From Streptomyces hokutonensis (GTDB taxonomy: Bacteria; Actinomycetota; Actinomycetes; Streptomycetales; Streptomycetaceae), in assembly GCF_000376565.1 (NCBI RefSeq), contig NZ_BARG01000024.1, positions 186,001 to 250,000 on the forward strand: DNA of 64,000 nucleotides. The letters are read 5' to 3'. Below, piece by piece: positions 8,647 through 17,432 of the stretch; the first letter of the stretch is position 1; each line of letters opens with the position of its first letter. The notes under the pieces were generated by a model. It made no database searches, had not been told where the DNA came from, and saw only the letters and a list, made by a program, of their open reading frames with translations. Both the position numbers and the translations under genes were made by a program.

Positions 8647-9959
8647 GCGGGGTGCTTCTCCAAGAGGTCGGGGGCGGTCGAGGTGGGCAGGAGGAGGGCG
8701 CGGACGGTCCAGCCGCCCCGGGAGTTGGGGCCCGCGGCGACCTGTCCGCCGTAGAGCGAGGCCCGTTCGCGCATGCCGACCAGGCCCTTGCCCTGCTCGT
8801 CGGTGCCGGGGGGCAGGCGCGGGCCGGTGTCCTCGACGGTGACGTGCACGGCCTCGGGGGCGGCCGCGACCGTGACCTCGACGGTCGTGTCCGGTGCCGC
8901 GTGCTTGAGCGTGTTGGTGAGGGCTTCCTGCACGATGCGGTAGACGGCGAGCTGAAGTCCCTGGGGGAGTCCGGTGAGTTCGCCCTTGAGGCGCAGGGCG
9001 GCGGCGGGGCCCGCGGCCCGGACCCGCTCCATCAGGGGGCCGAGGTCGGACAGTCCGGGCTGGGGCGCGAACGGGGTGTCGTCGGGTTCGTCCTCGTGGA
9101 TGACGGCGAGCAGTCTGCGCAGTTCGGCCAGGGCGCCGCGTCCGCTCTCCGCGATGATCCGCAAGGTGTCCGCGCCCCGCTTGGGTTTGCTCTCGGCGAG
9201 CCCGGCGGCGCCGCCCGCGAGGCCGACGATCACGGCGAGGGTGTGGCCGAGGATGTCGTGCATCTCCCGTGCCACCCGGGCGCGTTCACCGGCGGCGGCC
9301 AGCCGGGCCCGCTGGTCGCGCTCCACCTCGAGACGGACGGCGTGGTCCTTGAGGGCCTCGATGTAGGCGTTCACGAGTTTCCCGGCCAGACCGAGCGCGG
9401 CCATCGACAGGATGGCGACCACGGCCAGGAACAACAGCACCGGGGTACTGGCCTGTTTGTCCGCCCCCTTGAGGCCGTCGAAGAAGAAGGTCGACACGAA
9501 AGTCTGCAGGAGGTTGTACGCGAGGCCGACGGCCAGCTGGCTCGGAGTGCCGAAGCGCCCCAGGTTGAGCAGCGCCACCAGCTGGGTCGCGCCCGAACCG
9601 GAGTCCACCCTCAGGGCGAGGCACACCTCGGAGAGGACGACGAGGGCGACGAACACCAGCACCGGCCGCTGCCTCCGCCACAGCAGCGGCACGGTGAACC
9701 CCGCGGTCACCGCCAGCATCAGCACGAACGCGGAGGCGGAGTCGTGGGCCGCGCGCACCAGGCCCGGAATCCCGGCCAGCGCGTAACAGGCCGGCACCCC
9801 CCACAGCCTGACCCGCGGATGGGCCGTGTCGGCCTGCCGCACCCGCCCCAGCCAGGTGAGCAGCCCGACGACCGCGCGGTACTCGGAGTCGCCCAGCCGG
9901 GCCCCGCCCATCAGGGTCTCGGGCATGAAGGACCGGGCCGTCATCGGTGGTGAGGTCAC
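8643..9959 (-). CDS. Sensor histidine kinase (HisKA_3 type)
   Basis: A 438-residue membrane kinase with an N-terminal hydrophobic region of several membrane helices (about 50-200), then the dimerisation box ARVAREMHDILGH with phosphoacceptor His234, and a HATPase_c domain (VQEALTNTLKHA and later GKGLVGMRERASLYGG). No periplasmic sensor domain is visible, so the signal is probably sensed within the membrane. GTG 9959 is preferred because of GGAGGG eight to nine bases upstream; ATG 9944 is an alternative. It lies between the MMPL gene and the response regulator in one apparent transcript. Confidence 0.9.
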   Translation of the reverse strand: MTSPPMTARSFMPETLMGGARLGDSEYRAVVGLLTWLGRVRQADTAHPRVRLWGVPACYALAGIPGLVRAAHDSASAFVLMLAVTAGFTVPLLWRRQRPVLVFVALVVLSEVCLALRVDSGSGATQLVALLNLGRFGTPSQLAVGLAYNLLQTFVSTFFFDGLKGADKQASTPVLLFLAVVAILSMAALGLAGKLVNAYIEALKDHAVRLEVERDQRARLAAAGERARVAREMHDILGHTLAVIVGLAGGAAGLAESKPKRGADTLRIIAESGRGALAELRRLLAVIHEDEPDDTPFAPQPGLSDLGPLMERVRAAGPAAALRLKGELTGLPQGLQLAVYRIVQEALTNTLKHAAPDTTVEVTVAAAPEAVHVTVEDTGPRLPPGTDEQGKGLVGMRERASLYGGQVAAGPNSRGGWTVRALLLPTSTAPDLLEKHPA

Positions 9960-10051
9960 GGGACACACCCTCCATGGTGCAGGCGGGCGGGGACGGTGCG
10001 GCCGGGGCGGGCCCGGACCGGCGTCCTGGTGTGGATCGTACGGCCGCGGCC

Positions 10052-12289
10052 TCAGCGCTTCCCGGTGGTGACGGGCGACACGGGTGCCCGGTCCGGGCTG
10101 CCGGAGCCGTCGTCCGGGGTCTCGGCCAGCAGGTGGCGCAGGCGTTCGCCCTCGACGTCCACGTTGGGCAGGATCCGGTCCAGCCAGCCGGGCAGGGCCC
10201 AGGCGCGGCGGCCGAGCAGGGTCATGACCGCCGGTACGAGCGTCATGCGGACGACGAACGCGTCGAAGAGGACGGCGGAGGCGAGGCCCAGGCCGATCGA
10301 CTTGACCAGCGCCACGTCGTCCAGCAGGAAGCCGGCGAACACCGAGATCATGATGACCGCGGCGGCCGTGACCACCCGGGCCCCGTGCCGGAAGCCCGCG
10401 ATCACGGCCTCGGTGGGCTCGGCCCCGTGGACGTACTCCTCCCGCATCCGGGTCACCAGGAACACCTCGTAGTCCATGGCGAGTCCGAACACCACGCCGA
10501 TCATGAAGATCGGCAGCACGCTCACGATCGGCGAGGTCCCGTCGACGCCGAACAGGTCCGCCAGCCAGCCCCACTGGAACACCGCGACGACGACACCGAG
10601 CGTGGCGACCACGCTGAGGAGGAAGCCGAGGGCGGCCTTGAGCGGGACCAGGATCGAGCGGAACACCAGGAGCAGCAGGACCAGGGCCAGGCCGACGACC
10701 ACACCGAGGTAGGGGATCAGGGCGCCGCTGAGCTTCTTGGACACGTCGATGTTGAGCGCGGTCGTGCCGGTCACCATCAGCTCGGAACCCGTGTCGGACT
10801 TCAGCGCCGGGCCCCGGTCGCGGATCTGGGAGACCAGGTCGACGGTGTCCTGGCTGCTGGGGGAGCTCTTCGGGACGACGGAGATCAGGGCCACGTCGCC
10901 GTTCTGGTTGAACACCGCGGGACGCACGGCGGCGACGTCGGACAGCTTGCCCAGTTGCGTGACCGTGTCCTGCGCGGCGGTCTTGGCGTCGCTGCTGCCG
11001 CGACCGTCGACGACCACCGTGAGCGGGCCGTTGTAGCCGTCGCCGAAGCCCTTGGTGATGGTGTCGTAGGCGATGCGCTCGCTGGTGCCGGGCGCGGACA
11101 TGCTGTCGTCGGGCAGGGACAGCCGCATCGACAGGGCGGGTATGGCGAGGATGCCGAGTCCGGCGACCGAGACGAGCAGCATCTTCACCGGGTTGCGGGT
11201 CACGAACCGGGCCCAGCGCACGCCCGTCGTCTCGCCCTGGCCGCGCTCCTGGAAGGCGCGCATCCGGCGGCTGGTGAACCGGCCGCTCATGATCCGCATC
11301 CCGGCGAAGCCCAGCATCGCGGGCAGCAGGGTCAGCGCGATCAGTACGGCGACGACGACCGAGAAGGCGGCGCCCAGGCCCATGGAGGTCAGCATGCTGA
11401 TGCCGATGATGCTCAGACCGACCAGGGCGATGACGACGGTGAGACCGGCGAATACCACCGCGGAACCGGCGGTGCCCAGCGCGCGGCCCGCCGCCTCCTC
11501 CGGTTCGTGGCCGGCCCGGATCTCGCCGCGGTAGCGGGAGACGATGAACAGGGCGTAGTCGATGGCAACCGCCAGGCCCAGCATCAGCGCCAGGGTCGTG
11601 GCGGTCGAGCTGAGGTCGACGAAGGCGCTCGCGACCGTGATGGAGGCGACCGCCGCCCCGACCCCGAAGATCGCGGTCAGCAGCGGCAGCCCGGCCGCGA
11701 GCATCGACCCGAACGTGATGACCAGCGCCACGGCGGCGACCAGCAGACCGATCAGCTCGGTCGCGCCGCCGCCCGCCTTCTCCTGTACGGCGTTGCCGCC
11801 CAGGCTGACCGCGAGTCCGGCCTTCTCGCCCCGGTCGGCCACGGAGTGCAGCGCGTCGCGGGCCGCGTCGGTGACGTCGGGCTGGGCGACCTTGTAGGTG
11901 ACCTGGGCGTAGGTGATGGTGCCGGACTTGCTGATCAGACCGCTCTGGTACGGGTCGCTGACGTTCGCGACCTGGGGCGCCTTCTTGAGGTCGGCGATCA
12001 GCGACTCGACCTCGGTCTTGTTGGCCCCGGACTTCAGCTGCTGCCCGTCGGGCGCCTCGAACACCACCCGGGCGGTGGCGCCGGCGGCCGATGCCTGCGG
12101 GAACTCCTTGCCCAGCAGGTCGATCGCCTTCTGCGACTGCGTGCCGGGCAGGGTGAAGCTGTCGGACGTGTTGGACGACACGCTCGCCGCACCGATACCG
12201 ACGGCCGCCAGGACGGCGATCCACAGCATCAGGACGAGCCGTCGGCGCCGGAACGAGAACCGGCCCAGTCGGTAGAGGAAGGTGGCCAC
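10052..12289 (-). CDS. MMPL/RND-family exporter
   Basis: A 745-residue membrane protein with the MMPL layout: one helix after a basic start (SFRRRRLVLMLWIAV), a large outer loop, five helices (LALMLGLAVAIDYALFIVSR), a second large loop, and a second set with GLAMDYEVFLVTRMREEY. The two DY motifs mark the proton-relay helices. Relatives export lipids or drugs with the proton gradient. GTG 12289 has GGGAG six bases upstream. It shares direction and close spacing with the two-component genes, which probably report membrane stress and regulate it. Confidence 0.92.
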   Translation of the reverse strand: MATFLYRLGRFSFRRRRLVLMLWIAVLAAVGIGAASVSSNTSDSFTLPGTQSQKAIDLLGKEFPQASAAGATARVVFEAPDGQQLKSGANKTEVESLIADLKKAPQVANVSDPYQSGLISKSGTITYAQVTYKVAQPDVTDAARDALHSVADRGEKAGLAVSLGGNAVQEKAGGGATELIGLLVAAVALVITFGSMLAAGLPLLTAIFGVGAAVASITVASAFVDLSSTATTLALMLGLAVAIDYALFIVSRYRGEIRAGHEPEEAAGRALGTAGSAVVFAGLTVVIALVGLSIIGISMLTSMGLGAAFSVVVAVLIALTLLPAMLGFAGMRIMSGRFTSRRMRAFQERGQGETTGVRWARFVTRNPVKMLLVSVAGLGILAIPALSMRLSLPDDSMSAPGTSERIAYDTITKGFGDGYNGPLTVVVDGRGSSDAKTAAQDTVTQLGKLSDVAAVRPAVFNQNGDVALISVVPKSSPSSQDTVDLVSQIRDRGPALKSDTGSELMVTGTTALNIDVSKKLSGALIPYLGVVVGLALVLLLLVFRSILVPLKAALGFLLSVVATLGVVVAVFQWGWLADLFGVDGTSPIVSVLPIFMIGVVFGLAMDYEVFLVTRMREEYVHGAEPTEAVIAGFRHGARVVTAAAVIMISVFAGFLLDDVALVKSIGLGLASAVLFDAFVVRMTLVPAVMTLLGRRAWALPGWLDRILPNVDVEGERLRHLLAETPDDGSGSPDRAPVSPVTTGKR

Positions 12290-12303
12290 GGAGTACTCCC
12301 ACC

Positions 12304-12333
12304 AGGTTCGAGAGAAAGAGGTTCGAGAGAGAA
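12304..12333. repeat. Two 15-bp direct repeats in the MMPL leader
   Basis: AGGTTCGAGAGAAAG (12304-12318) is followed at once by a near copy starting AGGTTCGAGAGAGAAG (12319 on). They lie 15 to 45 bases before the MMPL start on its template, in the untranslated leader. Function unknown. Confidence 0.5.
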
Positions 12334-12422
12334 GAAGGAGGGTCTGTTCGACCCACGACTTCACGCTAGGAGGGCTCTTCCTCCCCTCCGCAGCACCGGG
12401 GAAGTGAAAACGGCCGGGGTGA

Positions 12423-12440
12423 CTAGTACCGGGGTACTAG
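12423..12440. promoter_or_regulatory. Perfect inverted repeat upstream of MMPL/two-component operon
   Basis: CTAGTACC-GG-GGTACTAG is a perfect 8-2-8 inverted repeat 134 bases before the MMPL start and 138 before the divergent Ser/Thr kinase. It fits a binding site for a NarL-type dimer and could autoregulate the operon or control both directions. Confidence 0.6.
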
Positions 12441-12577
12441 GCCCTCTCCACCCTCCAGTCGAGGTGGGCGGCCCTCCGGTCCGGGCGGGCGCCGTGATCC
12501 GCCCCACACGATCCCGGACAAGAGCCGGTTATGGTGACCAGGCGAATCGAACAGGGACAGAACCGGCGGAGGACACC

Positions 12578-14056
12578 GTGTCGGACGAAGGGCGTCGCAT
12601 CGCCGGGCGCTACCGGCTGGCCGAGCAGATCGGCCGCGGCGGCATGGGCACCGTCTGGCGTGCCGACGACGAGGTCCTCGGCCGTCAGGTCGCGATCAAA
12701 CGGCTCCACGCGCGGCCGGAACTCTCCGCCGACGAACTAGCCACCCTCTACGAGCGCACCCGCCGCGAGGCCCGCAGCGCCGCCCGGATCCAGCACCCGA
12801 ACGTGATCGTCGTCCATGACGTCGTCGACGACGACGGCCGCCCCTGCATCGTCATGGAGTACGTCCCCGGCCCCACGCTCGCCGACCTCCTCAAGGACGG
12901 CCGGACCCTCCCGCACGAGGAGGCCGCCCGCATCGGCCTGGACACGGTCGCCGCCCTGCGCGCGGCCCACGCCGCCGGCGTACTGCACCGCGACGTCAAG
13001 CCCGGCAACGTCCTGCTCGGCACCGGCGACCGCACCGTCCTCACCGACTTCGGCATCGCCATGACGGACGGGGCGTCGACGCTGACGAAGACCGGCGAGA
13101 TGGTCGGCTCCATCCACTACATGGCCCCGGAGCGGATCCGCGGCCTCACCCCCGGCACCGCCTCCGACCTGTGGGCCCTGGGCGCCACCCTCTACCAGGC
13201 CGTCGAGGGCCGCCCGCCGTTCCGCCGGGCCACCGCGATGGAGACCGCCTACGCCATCGCCGTCGACCCCCTCGAACCCATGAAGCAGGCCGGACCCCTG
13301 GAGCCGCTGATCGAGGCACTTCTGATCAAGGAGCCCGACGAGCGGCCAACGGCACAACAGACCGAGCGCGCCCTGCAGACCGCCTGGTGGGGCGAGGCGA
13401 CGGCCGAACTGCCGCCGCCCGCACCCGAGTTGACGACCGTGGAGCCGACGGGAGACGCGGGTCGCGGGCGCCGCCGGGGCCGCAAGGGGATCGTCGTCGG
13501 GGTGCTCGCCCTCGCCGCGGCGGTCACGGCGTTCGCGCTGCACGGGACATCGACATCGCCACCCGGGCACACGACGAGCCGGCCCACCACCACGCCCTCC
13601 GCGTCACCTGTCCCGGAGGGCTATCACCTCGTCCGGGACCGCCAACTCGGCGTCTCCTTCCCGGTCCCGGACGACTGGAAGGCCGGCAAGCGGTCCGCCG
13701 AAAGCGTCACCTACACCGACGCGACGGGCCTCGCCGGACTCACCGTCGGCGTCGTGGACCCGGCGGGCCCCAACCCGAGCACGCACTTCGCGGACATCGA
13801 GGCCAACACCAAGGTCAACTACCCGACCTATCGCAGGCTCCGCATGCAGCAGACCACCTTCCGCCAACTGCCCGCCGCGATCTGGGAGTTCACCTTCCAG
13901 GGCCGGGTCCGGGTGTTCCGCGCCATCGACCTCGGCTTCGGCAAGGAGGGCGACCGCGAGTACGACATCTACCTCTCGGCCCCGGACGCGAAGTGGGACA
14001 GCTACCGTCCCGTCTTCGACACGGCCCGGGACGGCTTCGTGACCAACGCGTCGTAA
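12578..14056 (+). CDS. Membrane Ser/Thr protein kinase (PknB-like catalytic domain)
   Basis: A 492-residue Hanks-type kinase. The catalytic domain (about 11-270) has the Gly-rich loop IGRGGMGTVW, Lys41 in VAIKRL, catalytic Asp139 in HRDVKPGN, DFGIA and an APE-type end (YMAPERIRG). A basic linker (GRGRRRGRKG) precedes a single membrane helix near residues 304-322; the remaining 170 residues are outside and are not PASTA repeats but an unknown domain starting YHLVRDRQLGVSFPVPDDW. GTG 12578 has GGAGGA five bases upstream. Targets unknown; it is divergent from the MMPL operon. Confidence 0.92.
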   Translation: MSDEGRRIAGRYRLAEQIGRGGMGTVWRADDEVLGRQVAIKRLHARPELSADELATLYERTRREARSAARIQHPNVIVVHDVVDDDGRPCIVMEYVPGPTLADLLKDGRTLPHEEAARIGLDTVAALRAAHAAGVLHRDVKPGNVLLGTGDRTVLTDFGIAMTDGASTLTKTGEMVGSIHYMAPERIRGLTPGTASDLWALGATLYQAVEGRPPFRRATAMETAYAIAVDPLEPMKQAGPLEPLIEALLIKEPDERPTAQQTERALQTAWWGEATAELPPPAPELTTVEPTGDAGRGRRRGRKGIVVGVLALAAAVTAFALHGTSTSPPGHTTSRPTTTPSASPVPEGYHLVRDRQLGVSFPVPDDWKAGKRSAESVTYTDATGLAGLTVGVVDPAGPNPSTHFADIEANTKVNYPTYRRLRMQQTTFRQLPAAIWEFTFQGRVRVFRAIDLGFGKEGDREYDIYLSAPDAKWDSYRPVFDTARDGFVTNAS

Positions 14057-14086
14057 CTCGCCGGCTTGGCCGGGGTGTCCGGCCGG

Positions 14087-16453
14087 CTACCGGGACGGCG
14101 CCCGGCCGATGACCCCGTCGGCCTCCAGTGCGGTGATCTCCCGTGCTGTCAGCCCGAGTTCGGTCAGCAGTTCGTGGTTGTGCTGCCCGAGCAGGGGCGC
14201 GGGGCGAGTGCGGCGGGGGCCGGGGCTTCGGGAGAGCCGGGCCGGGAAGGTGCTGTAGCGGGCCCGGCCGCTCACGGGGTGGTCGATCTCCTCGAAGAAG
14301 CCGCGGAACCGCAACTGCTCCAACTCGGCCTGCCGGTGCGGCTGCAGCACTTTGCCCACCGGGACACCGGCCGGCCAGAGACGGTCGACGATCTCGTCCG
14401 CACCACGCACACGGCACCAGGCGGCGAGTTGTGTGTCGAGGGCGTCGTGACGCGCACGCCGTCCTTCGGCGGTGGACAGCTCGGGGGCCGACGCCCAGCC
14501 GGGGCGGTCGAGGGCGTCACGCAGCGCCTCCCACTGTTCGTCGGTGGCCACGGCGATGGCCACCCAGGAGTCCTCCCGGCCGAACTCGTCGGTGTCGGCG
14601 GTGAGATAGAGGTTCTGCGGGGCCGCGCGAGGCCCCCGGTTCCCGGCCCGCTCCAGCAGCGCGCCGTAGGCCGAGTACTCGATGACCTGCTCGGCGGCCA
14701 CGTTGAGGGCCGCGTCGACCATGGCCGCCTCGACCAGCACTCCCTCGCCGGTGCGGCGCCGGTGCTCCAGGGCCAGCAGCAGACCGTTCAGCGCGTGGAC
14801 ACCGGCGTTCGGATCACCGATCGAGTACGGCTCGATCGGGTTCCGCTCCGGATGGCCGGTGAGCCAGGTCAGCCCCGACGCGTCCTCGATGACGAAGGCG
14901 AACGCGGCGTTGTCGCGCCACGGTCCGTCGAGGCCGAAGCCGGGCATGCGGACCATGATCATGTCGGGGCGCAGGGCCCGTACCGCCTCGTAGTCCAGGC
15001 CGAGTTGGTCCAGCACGCGCGGGGTGTAGTTCTCGACGAGCACATCGCAGGTCGGGATCAGCCGGCGCAGCAGGTCCCGCCCCCGCTCGGTGCGGAAGTC
15101 GATGGTCAGGCTCTTCTTGTCGCTGTTGAGGCCCGCGAAGATCGGCGACCGTTCCCACCACTGGTCCACGGTCGGCGGCACGCCCGCGATCAACCGGGTC
15201 CCGTCCGGCCGCGAGGTGGACTCCAGGTGGATCACCTCGGCCCCGAGCAGGGCGAGCACGTGCGTGCACGAGGGACCGGCCCAGAAGGCGGTCATGTCGA
15301 GGACCCGCAGACCGCTGAACGACAGTCCGGACTCCGACTTCCCGCTCGCCCGGCGTGCCGCGCCACGGCGGCTTTCGGTGTGCTCGCCGAGGCGCGGGGC
15401 CGGGGTCGGCGGCCGTAGCCGGGCGGGCTCCAGACGGAAGGGCGGGGCGGGCTGGAGGAAGCCGTCGCGCGGGTTGGACAGGAAGCTTCGGCGTGCTTCG
15501 AAATGGTCCATGGCGGGGGCGTTGGCGCCGTTGACGACCGCGGAGTTGGGGATGCGGAACGCGGTGGCCAGCTCGCGGATCTCCGCGACCGTCCGGCCGG
15601 CGATCCACTCCTGGATCACCGGGGCCGCCTCGGTGGTGCGCGCGCCGATCGAGACCGGGTTCTTCTCGTCGATCCACTCCGGGTGGCCGACCATCGCACA
15701 CAGGTCGAAAAACTGCTGGGCCGTCGCGCACCCGAGCGCCACCAGTCCGTCCTTGGCGGTGGCCACGCCCGGCATGTTCAGCCTGCGGGTCTGCTGCCAC
15801 GGCCGGTCCAGCATGTCCCGGAACGTCACCGGGTGGTAGGTCAGGGACAGGACATGCGCTTCGAGCATGGAGAGGTCGACCAGTTCGCCGGTGCCGGGCG
15901 CGCGCAGTCGTACGGCCATGGTCGCGGCGGCGGCGTACGCCCCCGAGACCCAGTCACCGACCTGACCTCCCACGTGGACCGGCGCCCGGTCCGGGTCGCC
16001 GCGCCCCAGGCCGATGATGCCGCCGGACCAGGCCTGGAGCGTGAACTCGGTGGCCGCGCGGTCCCGCCACGGTCCCTCAAGACCGAACGGTGTGATCGAC
16101 GTGACGACGAGGTGGGGGTGGGCCCGGTGGATCTCCTGCGGTGACAGCGGCGAGCCCGGCGACCACACCGCGACGTCCGCGGTCTCCAGGAGTCCGCGCA
16201 CCAGCTCCGGATCGCCGACGACACTCTCCTTCGAGCAGGCCAGGAAGCCGAACAAGGCTCCGTCGTCGCCGGGTTGAAGCGTGGCGCCGGATGCCGACCA
16301 CCGTCGTAGCGGATCGCCTTCCGGGGGTTCGACCTTGACGACTTCCGCGCCGCCGTCGGCGAGCAGCTTCGTGCAGTAGGCGCCGGGGATTCCCGTGGAC
16401 AGGTCCACCACCAGGCAGTCGCCGAGCGGGAGTTGGGCCGGAGCGGGGTTCAA
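14087..16453 (-). CDS. Tandem (two-domain) class III CoA-transferase, CaiB/BaiF family
   Basis: A 788-residue protein made of two family-III CoA-transferase units joined head to tail: unit 1 from CLVVDLSTGIPGAYCTKLLA (residues about 10-390) and unit 2 from LRVLDMTAFWAGPSCTHVLA (about 405-785), with a Pro/Arg-rich linker. Family members are normally about 400-residue interlocked dimers that move CoA between acids. TTG 16453 overlaps the TGA of the crotonase gene, with AGGGG upstream, so the pair is coupled. In unit 1 the motif usually carrying the catalytic Asp looks less typical than in unit 2, so one half may be structural; that is a guess. Confidence 0.85.
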   Translation of the reverse strand: MNPAPAQLPLGDCLVVDLSTGIPGAYCTKLLADGGAEVVKVEPPEGDPLRRWSASGATLQPGDDGALFGFLACSKESVVGDPELVRGLLETADVAVWSPGSPLSPQEIHRAHPHLVVTSITPFGLEGPWRDRAATEFTLQAWSGGIIGLGRGDPDRAPVHVGGQVGDWVSGAYAAAATMAVRLRAPGTGELVDLSMLEAHVLSLTYHPVTFRDMLDRPWQQTRRLNMPGVATAKDGLVALGCATAQQFFDLCAMVGHPEWIDEKNPVSIGARTTEAAPVIQEWIAGRTVAEIRELATAFRIPNSAVVNGANAPAMDHFEARRSFLSNPRDGFLQPAPPFRLEPARLRPPTPAPRLGEHTESRRGAARRASGKSESGLSFSGLRVLDMTAFWAGPSCTHVLALLGAEVIHLESTSRPDGTRLIAGVPPTVDQWWERSPIFAGLNSDKKSLTIDFRTERGRDLLRRLIPTCDVLVENYTPRVLDQLGLDYEAVRALRPDMIMVRMPGFGLDGPWRDNAAFAFVIEDASGLTWLTGHPERNPIEPYSIGDPNAGVHALNGLLLALEHRRRTGEGVLVEAAMVDAALNVAAEQVIEYSAYGALLERAGNRGPRAAPQNLYLTADTDEFGREDSWVAIAVATDEQWEALRDALDRPGWASAPELSTAEGRRARHDALDTQLAAWCRVRGADEIVDRLWPAGVPVGKVLQPHRQAELEQLRFRGFFEEIDHPVSGRARYSTFPARLSRSPGPRRTRPAPLLGQHNHELLTELGLTAREITALEADGVIGRAPSR

Positions 16454-17421
16454 GAGTCGCCCCTTCGCTCGCGGCCCGACCTGCTGAGCCGGAAGTCCGG
16501 CGGGAAGCGGTCGTCGTTGCTGCGGACCGCGTTGGGTACGCCGCCGTCGATCGTCTCCTCGTCGAGCATCAGGTCGTCGCCGTCGGTCCGGGCCATCCCG
16601 CCGACCGATTCGAGGAGACCGGTGAGCAGGGAGCCCATGTACTCGCCCTGGTGCTGCTTGAAGATCTCGAAGAAGACCTTCTGCATGAACACGGTGTCGG
16701 TCGGCCGGTTGCGTGCGCAGGCCAGCGCGTACTTCTCCACTTCCCTCTCCAACTCGTCCCGGGGGACGACGCTGTTGAGGAAGTTGCACTCGTACATCTC
16801 CAGGGCGGTGAAGGGTCTGCCGGTGAACACCATCTCCTGGAACTTCCGCAGGCCCATCGTCTGCGCCCAGGTCCACATGCGCGGTGCCCAGCCGACGTAG
16901 CGGAAGGAGGGGTGGCCGAAGAGGGCGTCGTCGGCGGAGATCACCAGGTCGGCGTCGGCCGCCTGGTAGAAGTGCCAGCCGTAGCAGTAGCCCTTGACCT
17001 CCAGGATGCTGATCTTCTTGAAGTCCTGGAGGCTCCGGCAGCCGGCTCCCGGATTCGCGTACCACTGCGCGGGGGTGCCGCCGTAGCGGTAGGAGCCCTT
17101 GGGGGGATAGCGGACGTCGTTCGCCTCGCCGAGCCCGAGCTCCGAGAGGAGTGGTCCGGCGGTCGGCGCGGCGTGCATCTCCATGGTTTCCGTGATGTCG
17201 GCGCCCGAGCCCAGGTCGTCGCCGATGCCCCGGATCACCAGGACCTTCACCTCGTCGTCGACGTTGGCGCGGTGCAGCAGGTCGCCGAAGCGCAGCCGGG
17301 CCGCCGCGGTCGGTGCGTTGAGGGCGTCGGGCCGGTCCAGCGTGAGGGTGGCGATCTTCGTCCTGGGGTCCTTCTCGTAGCGGATGATCTCCTCCGCCGA
17401 GGGACGCGAGCTGTCAGCCAT
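16450..17421 (-). CDS. Enoyl-CoA hydratase/isomerase (crotonase) family protein
   Basis: A 323-residue crotonase-fold protein. It shows the family start (KIATLTLDRPDALNAPTAAA), the oxyanion segment VLVIRGIGDDLGSGADITE, and the second active-site region GYCYGWHFYQAADADLVISA. The usual catalytic Glu positions are not obvious, so hydratase chemistry is uncertain; other crotonases are hydrolases, isomerases or C-C lyases. It lies between the degenerate M24 protein and the CoA-transferase, with which it overlaps, and should act on the same CoA thioester. Confidence 0.85.
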   Translation of the reverse strand: MADSSRPSAEEIIRYEKDPRTKIATLTLDRPDALNAPTAAARLRFGDLLHRANVDDEVKVLVIRGIGDDLGSGADITETMEMHAAPTAGPLLSELGLGEANDVRYPPKGSYRYGGTPAQWYANPGAGCRSLQDFKKISILEVKGYCYGWHFYQAADADLVISADDALFGHPSFRYVGWAPRMWTWAQTMGLRKFQEMVFTGRPFTALEMYECNFLNSVVPRDELEREVEKYALACARNRPTDTVFMQKVFFEIFKQHQGEYMGSLLTGLLESVGGMARTDGDDLMLDEETIDGGVPNAVRSNDDRFPPDFRLSRSGRERRGDS

Positions 17422-17432
17422 GTAGGTCCTAA

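Noticed and set aside
9947..12577. Very long open frame running into the Ser/Thr kinase from upstream
   Set aside because: It opposes the MMPL and histidine kinase genes and its sequence is Gln/Arg/Asp-rich antisense filler; the kinase's own GTG with a ribosome site is at 12578.
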